Source: SG8-30 sp963710135 (GTDB taxonomy: Bacteria > Pseudomonadota > Gammaproteobacteria > Steroidobacterales > Steroidobacteraceae). Taken from it: 64,000 nt of DNA. The notes below the pieces were generated by a model, which was not told where the DNA came from, made no database searches, and worked only from the letters and a program-made list of their open reading frames with translations. A program made the position numbers and the translations under genes. Shown here piece by piece: positions 57,906 to 64,000 of the stretch. Position 1 is the stretch's first letter, and the number at the start of each line of letters is the position of its first letter. The stretch is from positions 496,001-560,000 of the forward strand of contig CAVPYY010000006.1 of assembly GCA_963710135.1 (NCBI GenBank). The letters are read 5' to 3'.

Positions 57906-60900
57906 GACGCGCCCGGGCAGCGCGACGGCCCGACGCGAGTTCAGCCGCCGCGGCGACGCTGCTGGGCCTCGGTCTGCTGGCCACCGCTCATCTGGCCTGC
58001 GCCTCGCCGGACGAGGCCTGGATCACGCGAGCGCCGGTGCCCGCGGACAGCCCGCCACTGCTGGTCCTGCTGCTCGACGCCTCAACCGCGTCGGCCATCG
58101 AGATGCTGGTGCCGCCCGAGTACGATCCCGGCACCGACTACGCGGCGCTGCGTGATGCTGCAGCGCGCTGCGACCCACGGCGTGTGTACTGGCGCCGCGG
58201 TCCGGGCCCGGCGCCCCGCTGCGCGGACAACGCCTCGGTGCCGCTGGCGGCCGCGACGCCCACCCAGGGTTTCCGCTGCGACAGCGCGATGGCGGCGCTG
58301 GCGTCGACCGGAGTGTTCGTTGCCGCGCGCGCAGCACAGTGGCGCGGCGCCGGTATGGGCGGCTACTGGGGGCCGCTGGTGGCGGGCGACGACGCAGCCG
58401 TCGAATGTCGCGAGGACCGCGGCCGCCACGGCCACGGCGCGGGCCAGTGGTATGCCGTCAACGTCTCCGCGGGGCCATGGGGCGATGACCCGGCCGACGA
58501 AGCGCGCTGGGACGCGCCACCGCTGGCCGAACCGTATGTCTTCTTCCACGGCAACTACCTGAACTTCCTTGCGGTCGCCAAGGCGACCACCCCCACGACG
58601 CTGCATGACTGGATGCGCGCCCGACTGGTTACCGCCGCACGCTCGGTCGACGCGCTGCAGCTGGCGCTCGTGGGCCCGGACCTTGCGGCGGGCGGCGACG
58701 CGACCGTCCTGCTGCCGCCCACGCCCGCGCCCGCAGCGGCGGCGGAGCTGGAGGCGCTGCTGCGCGCCGGGCAGCCCGGCGGATCCGCGCGGATTGCGGG
58801 GCTGGTCGCCGCGGCCGGTCGCTGGATGGCGGCAGCAGGCGGCGCGGTGGACGATCGCAAGCGATCAGCCTTCCCTGCCGCGTGTCGCGCCGTCAGCGTC
58901 GGGCTGCTGTCTCCCGGCGTGCCCGCGGCAGACGATGACGCGACGCGGCCGGCGATCGAGCTGGGCGCCCTGCCCGCGGGCCAAGGCCGCTGCGTGGGCA
59001 GCTGCCTGGTCGAGTTGCTGCGCTGGTTGCAGGAAGCGGACCTGCAGGGCGCCCTGCCCGGCAGGCAGTTCGCGCGAACCCTCGCGTTGACCGGCGCATC
59101 GCCCACTCAAGATTTCGAGCAGACCCTGCGCGCCGCGCGCGTCCCGGCTCAGCCGCTGCAAGACCCTCTGGCGCTGGTCATGCTGTTCGCCCGCGCGCTG
59201 CGCCACGACGCGGCCGTGCCGGGCGGACCGACGATCTCGGCGCCGGCCATCGATCGCAGCACCCCGACCCTGCCAGGTCCCGGCCTGTTCTACGGCATCG
59301 GCGAACCCGCGCCACAGGGCCGATGGGTCGGCAACCTGCTGGCCTACGACCTGCAGGCCGTGGCGACCCTCACCAGCCCGGCCAGCGCCGGCGCGCCGCG
59401 GCAAAGCCTGCCTGCCGACGACCTCTGGTCGCCCGAGGCAGCGGCCGGTCCACGCTCGGGCGGCGCCGCGGCGCAACTCCCCGGCCCGACGCGGCGGCAG
59501 CTGTACACCGACTTGACCAGCGACGACCTGACCGCCGCGGGCAATCGCATAGCCGTTGCCAACGAGCTGCTGGATGCCGCGGCGGTGGGGCTTTCTGCCG
59601 GCGAGGATGCCCGGCGCCGCGAGCTGATCGACTGGACGCTTGGCCGCGACGTCTTCGATGCCGACTTCGATGGCGACGTGTCCTCGGCTCGCCGGGAGCT
59701 GGGAGACCCCGGTCTCGCCGCGCCCCTGCTGCTGCGCTACGGGACGGAGGAGTCCGACGCTGCGCTGGTGTTCACGCTGACCGCGGACGGCCTGCTGCAC
59801 GCGCTCGATGCCCGGAACGGCGAGGAGCGTTGGGCCTTCCTGCCCTATCCCCTGCTGCACAGGCTGCCCGCGCTGGCGCGAGCGGCGGATGCCTTCAGCC
59901 GGCCGGCCGGCCTGCAGGCGCCGCTCGCCAAACGGGTGATTGACGCCAATGCGGACGGGCGACTGTCGCGTGCCGACGGCGATCGCGCCTGGCTGTACCT
60001 GAGCCTCGGTCCCGCCGCACCCCATCACTACGCGCTGGACGTCACCGACCCTGACCGCCCGCGGATCCTGTGGACGATCGGGCCGTCGCAGCTGCCGTGG
60101 CTGGAGCCCACTCGAGCAACACCTGTGGTCACCCGGCTGCCGCTGGGACCGGCAGGCCGCGCGCGCGACGTGGTCCTGCTCGCTGGCGGCACCAGCGCGC
60201 GGCTCGAGGCCGGCCTCCCGCCGGCCGCAGGCAGCGGCGCGGGGTTCGCCATCGTCGACGCCGAGAATGGCGCGGTCCTGCTGACGGCCGGCAACGAGGC
60301 ACTGGCAGACGTCGAGGTGATGCTGCCCGGTGCGGCGGCCATTGCGTCGGCGCCGCGCGCGGTCGATACCGATCGCGACGGCGTTAGCGACCGGCTGTAC
60401 CTGCTGGATGTCGGCGGCGGCCTGTGGCGCATCGACTGGCCGGGCGGCGGAGCGGCCGCCAGCGTGCGGCGCCTCGGCAGCTTCGGCGACCCTGGCGGTG
60501 GCGCTCCGGCGCGCCAGTTCCACGCTGCGCCCGACGTCGTGCTGACCGAGCGCGCGGGCCGACCGGCGCTGCTGCTCGCGTTCGGCTCTGGCTCGCTCAC
60601 CCATCCCCGCGAGCGGACTGGAACGGACGCGTTCTTCGCGGTGTTCGACCAACTCCCCACGCGGCCTGCGCAGCGGCACGCGCCGCTCGTGCCGGAGGAC
60701 CTGGTCGATGTCACCGCAGGCGCCACCGCCCTGCCCGCCGACGCCGCGGGCTGGATCCTCAGACTCGACGCTCACGGTGCCGGGGAAAAAGTCATCGGCA
60801 GTGCGCTCACCGTCGACGGTCGCGTGCGCTTCACCACCTATCAGCCCCTCGCGCCGAGCGCCGACCAGCCCTGCGGACCCCCGCGGGCCGTGAGCCGGCT

Positions 60901-61147
60901 GTACACCCTCGACGTGCAAACCGGCAGGCCCGCGAACTACGTCGACGACGAACCCGAGCAGCCCGAGGAGCTGCCGACGGCCGGGCTGCCGCCGGCACTG
61001 CGCATCGCCTTCGGGATACCGGCGGGCGCAGCCGCTGCCGGCCGGGCCCGGCCCGTGGGCTTGCTCGCCGACAGCGTCATCGAGCTCGACTGGCTGAACA
61101 CTCCGGTGAGGACCTCATGGCGGGAACTGGATCTGCCCGCGGAATGA
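57902..61147 (+). CDS. pilY1: PilY1-type pilus tip protein
   Basis: 1081-aa exported protein; signal peptide to about residue 35 (LGLGLLATAHLACAS). In known PilY1 the C-terminal beta-propeller binds calcium and controls pilus extension versus retraction. Here a calcium-loop-like DTDRDGVSD lies near residues 821-829, with two more Asp-rich loops (DADFDGD near 585, DANADGR near 681). The N-terminal von Willebrand A MIDAS seen in some PilY1 proteins is not evident. Start GTG overlapping pilX; the 3' end overlaps pilE by 31 bp. Confidence 0.88.
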   Translation: MRRARAARRPDASSAAAATLLGLGLLATAHLACASPDEAWITRAPVPADSPPLLVLLLDASTASAIEMLVPPEYDPGTDYAALRDAAARCDPRRVYWRRGPGPAPRCADNASVPLAAATPTQGFRCDSAMAALASTGVFVAARAAQWRGAGMGGYWGPLVAGDDAAVECREDRGRHGHGAGQWYAVNVSAGPWGDDPADEARWDAPPLAEPYVFFHGNYLNFLAVAKATTPTTLHDWMRARLVTAARSVDALQLALVGPDLAAGGDATVLLPPTPAPAAAAELEALLRAGQPGGSARIAGLVAAAGRWMAAAGGAVDDRKRSAFPAACRAVSVGLLSPGVPAADDDATRPAIELGALPAGQGRCVGSCLVELLRWLQEADLQGALPGRQFARTLALTGASPTQDFEQTLRAARVPAQPLQDPLALVMLFARALRHDAAVPGGPTISAPAIDRSTPTLPGPGLFYGIGEPAPQGRWVGNLLAYDLQAVATLTSPASAGAPRQSLPADDLWSPEAAAGPRSGGAAAQLPGPTRRQLYTDLTSDDLTAAGNRIAVANELLDAAAVGLSAGEDARRRELIDWTLGRDVFDADFDGDVSSARRELGDPGLAAPLLLRYGTEESDAALVFTLTADGLLHALDARNGEERWAFLPYPLLHRLPALARAADAFSRPAGLQAPLAKRVIDANADGRLSRADGDRAWLYLSLGPAAPHHYALDVTDPDRPRILWTIGPSQLPWLEPTRATPVVTRLPLGPAGRARDVVLLAGGTSARLEAGLPPAAGSGAGFAIVDAENGAVLLTAGNEALADVEVMLPGAAAIASAPRAVDTDRDGVSDRLYLLDVGGGLWRIDWPGGGAAASVRRLGSFGDPGGGAPARQFHAAPDVVLTERAGRPALLLAFGSGSLTHPRERTGTDAFFAVFDQLPTRPAQRHAPLVPEDLVDVTAGATALPADAAGWILRLDAHGAGEKVIGSALTVDGRVRFTTYQPLAPSADQPCGPPRAVSRLYTLDVQTGRPANYVDDEPEQPEELPTAGLPPALRIAFGIPAGAAAAGRARPVGLLADSVIELDWLNTPVRTSWRELDLPAE

Positions 61148-61563
61148 CGCTCCTCGAGCTGCTGGCGGCGCTGGCCGTGACCGCCGTGCTGGCGGCCATG
61201 GCGTATCCGTCGTATCGCAACCACGTGCTGCGCGTCCATCGTACCGAGGCGATCGAGGGGCTGCTGCTCGCCGCGGCCGCGCAGGAGAACTTCCATCTGC
61301 GCCACGGACATTACGCGACGGCCGTCTGGAGCGACGACCCCGCGGAGGCAAGCAGCCTCGATCTACCGGAGCGGACCGCCCGCGGCCGTTACCTGCTCGC
61401 GTTGACCACGACCGATTCGAGCTTTGTCGCGGAAGCGCGCCCGGTAGCGGGCGGCGGGCAGGAGGATGACGCCCTGTGCGCGCGATTCCTGCTGGACGCG
61501 GCCGGCCGGCGCCGTGCGTTCGATGCCAGCGGCCGCGATACCACCAGTCAGTGCTGGCGCTGA
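61117..61563 (+). CDS. pilE: PilE-like minor pilin
   Basis: 148-aa type IV pilin-like protein. ATG 61117 gives the leader MAGTGSARG followed by MTLLELLAALAVTAVLAAMA, with cleavage between G and M and Glu5 in place. The C-terminus has two Cys (ALCARF and SQCWR), matching the disulfide loop of pilins. The start lies within pilY1; GAGG about 6 bp upstream supports it. Ends 6 bp before the convergent ispH. Confidence 0.88.
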   Translation: MAGTGSARGMTLLELLAALAVTAVLAAMAYPSYRNHVLRVHRTEAIEGLLLAAAAQENFHLRHGHYATAVWSDDPAEASSLDLPERTARGRYLLALTTTDSSFVAEARPVAGGGQEDDALCARFLLDAAGRRRAFDASGRDTTSQCWR

Positions 61564-61569
61564 GCCGCC

Positions 61570-62538
61570 TCAGCTGTCGTCGCTGGCCGCGCTCGCGCGC
61601 GGCGCCGACCGCAAGGGAATCGGCAGGCCGAACACCACGTTTTCCTCGCGCCCAACCGTTTCCACCGCGGGCTCGCCGCCCCACTCGCGCAGGCGCTCGA
61701 CCACGCGCTGCACCAGCACCTCGGGGGCGGACGCGCCCGCCGTCACGCCCACGGTCGCGGCGCCCTCGAACCATTCGCGGCGCAGGTCGTCGGGGCCGTC
61801 TACCAGGTAACCGGGAATGTCGCGGGTCTCCGCGATCTCGCGCAGGCGGTTCGAGTTCGAGCTCGACGGCGAGCCCACCACGACCAGCACGTCGCAGCCC
61901 TCGGTCAGGGTCTTCACCGCGTCCTGGCGGTTCTGCGTGGCGTAGCAGATGTCCTCGCGGCGCGGCGTCACCATCTCGGCAAAACGCCTGCGCAGCGCCG
62001 TCACGACCCGCGCGGTATCGTCCACCGACAAGGTGGTCTGCGTGACCAGCGCAAGCTGGGCGGGATCGCGAATCTCCAGCCGATCCACGTCCTCGACCGA
62101 CTCGACCAGGTGGATGCGCCCGCCCCGCGAGGTGTCGAACTGGCCCATGGTGCCCTCGACCTCCGGATGGCCCGCGTGGCCGATCAGGATGACGTCGCGA
62201 CCCTCGCGCGCATAGCGCATCACTTCCAGGTGAACCTTGGTCACCAGCGGGCAGGTGGCATCGAACACGTTGAGCTGGCGCCGCTTCGCTTCCTGCTGCA
62301 CCGCCTTCGAAACGCCGTGCGCGCTGAAGATCACCGTCGCGCCGTCCGGCACCTCGTCGAGCTCTTCGACGAACACCGCGCCAAGCTGGCGCAGACGCTC
62401 CACCACAAAGCGGTTGTGGACCACTTCGTGACGCACGTAGATGGGCGCGCCGAGCAGGCCGAGCGCCCGCTCGACGATGTCGATGGCGCGGTCGACTCCG
62501 GCGCAGAAACCCCGTGGATTGGCCAGCAGGATCTTCAT
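61570..62538 (-). CDS. ispH: 4-hydroxy-3-methylbut-2-enyl diphosphate reductase
   Basis: Last step of the MEP isoprenoid pathway, giving IPP and DMAPP. A [4Fe-4S] enzyme with three cluster Cys: GFCAGVDRA (about 12), DATCPLVTKVH (about 96) and DICYATQNRQ (about 195). The ATG at 62538 gives 322 aa, the normal size; the frame is open upstream only because lspA is read on the same strand. Overlaps lspA by 4 bp. Confidence 0.95.
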   Translation of the reverse strand: MKILLANPRGFCAGVDRAIDIVERALGLLGAPIYVRHEVVHNRFVVERLRQLGAVFVEELDEVPDGATVIFSAHGVSKAVQQEAKRRQLNVFDATCPLVTKVHLEVMRYAREGRDVILIGHAGHPEVEGTMGQFDTSRGGRIHLVESVEDVDRLEIRDPAQLALVTQTTLSVDDTARVVTALRRRFAEMVTPRREDICYATQNRQDAVKTLTEGCDVLVVVGSPSSSNSNRLREIAETRDIPGYLVDGPDDLRREWFEGAATVGVTAGASAPEVLVQRVVERLREWGGEPAVETVGREENVVFGLPIPLRSAPRASAASDDS

Positions 62539-63047
62539 GGGCTCGCGCCCTCGCCACGGCCACGGCGTCCCTCGAACAGCGCATCGAGGATCAGCAGTGC
62601 CGCGCCCACGGTGATCGCCATGTCGGCGACGTTGAATGCCGGGAAGTAGGCGCGCTCCCAGTGGAAGTGGATGAAATCCACCACGTGCCCATGCTGGATG
62701 CGGTCGATGACGTTGCCAAGCGCGCCACCCATCACCAGCGTGAGTGCGGCGGGCAGCCACGGCGTGCTGTCGCGCGGCATGCGCGCCAGCCAGACGACGA
62801 TGCCGACACTGACCACGGCGCCCAGCCCGATGAAGAAGTAGCGCTGCCAGCCGGAGGCCGACGCCAGCAGGCTGAAGGCGGCACCGGTGTTATGCAGACG
62901 GGTGATCTCGAGCACCGGCAGCACGTCGAGCACTTCGAACAGGTCGAAGTGCTGGATGATGTAGTTCTTGGTCAACTGGTCGGCGACGATCACCGCGACG
63001 GAGAGCCACAGCCAGTGCAGCGCTCCCGGACGGTACTTGCCCGTCAT
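62535..63047 (-). CDS. lspA: lipoprotein signal peptidase
   Basis: Cleaves signal peptides of lipoproteins after lipidation. 170 aa with four membrane segments; the two catalytic Asp lie in GGALGNVIDR (about 120) and FNVADMAI (about 149). AGGAGG lies before the ATG at 63047. Start overlaps the ileS stop (ATGA), the classic ileS-lspA-ispH order without fkpB. Confidence 0.95.
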   Translation of the reverse strand: MTGKYRPGALHWLWLSVAVIVADQLTKNYIIQHFDLFEVLDVLPVLEITRLHNTGAAFSLLASASGWQRYFFIGLGAVVSVGIVVWLARMPRDSTPWLPAALTLVMGGALGNVIDRIQHGHVVDFIHFHWERAYFPAFNVADMAITVGAALLILDALFEGRRGRGEGASP

Positions 63048-64000
63048 GCAAACCTCCTGGTCTCGCCCGGACCTGCGAGGTTCGACACGCAGCGGCCGCA
63101 AAGTTCAGGGTGAGTGGGATCCTGGCCCACATCGGGCCGGCGATGCCAGCAGCGGACGCACTTGGGGTCGTCGAGCTTGCGCACCGCGATCCACGCCCCC
63201 TGGGCGGCGACGCCCGGTGCGGGGACCGCGTCCGCGGGGCGCTCGGCAGCATCAAGCATGCGCGCCTCGGAGGTGATCAGCACGAAGCGAAGTTCGTCGC
63301 CCAGCCCGGCCAGACGCGCCCGGCAGGCGTCGTCGAGGTATACGTCCACCTCCGCCTCGAGCGGCGCTCCGATGGTCCCGGTGGCCCGCAGGAGCTCCAG
63401 CTGGCGGCCGACGTCCTGCTTGAGCCCCAGCACCGTCGGCCAGTCGATCCCCGGATCGGCGTGCACATCCGGCAGGTCCCACCAGGTGGCGAGGAACACC
63501 GAGTCATCGCGTTCGCCGGGCAGATGCTTCCAGGCCTCTTCCGCCGTGAACGACAGGATCGGCGCCAGCCAGCGGACCATCGCTTCGGCGACGTGGTACA
63601 TCGCGGTCTGCGCCGAACGTCGCGCGGCGCTGGCGGCTGGCGTCGTGTAGAGCCGGTCCTTGAGGATGTCGAGCCAGAACGAGCCGAGGTCCAGCACGCA
63701 GAAGTTGTGCACCTTCTGGTAGATCTGGTGGAACTCGTAGTCGCGATAGGCCTCGACCAGCTCCGCCTGCAGCGCCGCGGTGCGCTCCAGCGCCCAGCGA
63801 TCGAGCGCGACCAGCTCCGCCGCCGGCAGCGCGTCGCGGGCGGGGTCGAATCCGTGCAGATTGCCGAGCAGGAAGCGCAGCGTGTTGCGGATGCGCCGGT
63901 AGCTGTCCGAGACACGCTTGAGGATCTCGTCCGAAACGCTCATCTCGGCGCTGTAGTCGGTGGCCGCGACCCACAAGCGCAACACGTCCGCGCCGAGCGT
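63044..64000 (-). CDS. ileS: isoleucyl-tRNA synthetase, C-terminal part
   Basis: Partial gene, cut by the right edge; 318 aa of the 3' end are visible. It begins inside the catalytic core (TLGADVLRLWVAATDYS), covers the anticodon-binding domain (RNTLRFLLGNLHGFD, FTAEEAWKHLP) and ends with the zinc finger CVRCWHRR / CGRCVSN. The 5' two thirds, with HIGH and KMSKS, lie outside the window. Confidence 0.95.
   Translation of the reverse strand, partial: TLGADVLRLWVAATDYSAEMSVSDEILKRVSDSYRRIRNTLRFLLGNLHGFDPARDALPAAELVALDRWALERTAALQAELVEAYRDYEFHQIYQKVHNFCVLDLGSFWLDILKDRLYTTPAASAARRSAQTAMYHVAEAMVRWLAPILSFTAEEAWKHLPGERDDSVFLATWWDLPDVHADPGIDWPTVLGLKQDVGRQLELLRATGTIGAPLEAEVDVYLDDACRARLAGLGDELRFVLITSEARMLDAAERPADAVPAPGVAAQGAWIAVRKLDDPKCVRCWHRRPDVGQDPTHPELCGRCVSNLAGPGETRRFA

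Overview
The window is GC-rich bacterial chromosome from a gammaproteobacterium. Several gene neighbourhoods are typical of that class: DUF2066-purM-purN-DUF3108, dcd-mrp, metG-rnfB-nth, pyrC-rnt-grxD, and ileS-lspA-ispH beside minor pilin genes. I cannot place it to genus; a Nevskiales/Steroidobacterales-like or Xanthomonadales-like lineage is a guess. I see no transposase, integrase, phage gene or CRISPR array.

Layout. 1-6.5 kb: housekeeping genes for replication control (hda), phospholipid synthesis (pgsA), purines (purM, purN), dCTP deamination (dcd) and Fe-S assembly (mrp). 6.65-11.3 kb: an unusual insert between mrp and metG that holds a HEAT-repeat/Ser-Thr-kinase fusion followed by pilT and pilU. 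11.3-15 kb: metG (one frameshift), an orphan RnfB-like ferredoxin, nth and a DUF1841 gene. 15-21.2 kb: a pyruvate dehydrogenase operon aceE-aceF-lpd with three lipoyl domains in total. 21.4-26.3 kb: M17 peptidase, pyrC and rnt, then grxD, DUF1289 and nadC. 26.3-26.97 kb: a gene-free stretch of repeats, including a 167-bp structured unit present twice and five copies of a 13-bp palindrome. 27-34 kb: a GAF/PAS/GGDEF/EAL protein, two glycosyltransferases and a CDF cation exporter.

33.4-39.1 kb is a lipid-modifying locus: a DUF374 acyltransferase, a 4'-phosphopantetheinyl transferase, a cytochrome P450, an acyl-AMP ligase with a C-terminal carrier domain, and an LpxL-like acyltransferase. 39.2-46.2 kb is a one-direction run of ion and stress genes (Hsp20, P2-type ATPase, CaCA exchanger, UspA, CPA2 antiporter). 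46.4-54.8 kb is a lipid oxidation block: flavin monooxygenase, TetR regulator, thiolase, FadJ-like enzyme, acyl-CoA dehydrogenase and acyl-CoA ligase. 54.9-64 kb: tRNA-Thr(CGT), an Irr-like Fur-family regulator, the minor pilin operon fimT-pilV-pilW-pilX-pilY1-pilE, then ispH, lspA and the 3' part of ileS.

The pilin operon and pilT/pilU belong to one type IV pilus system split over two loci. The P450/ligase locus and the beta-oxidation block both handle acyl chains. Many genes between 32.8 and 52.8 kb, plus metG, carry single-base frameshifts, and 36.2-39.1 kb has roughly one indel per 100 bp with otherwise well-conserved protein. This looks like sequencing or assembly error more than gene decay, so I annotate the intact gene extents and note each break.
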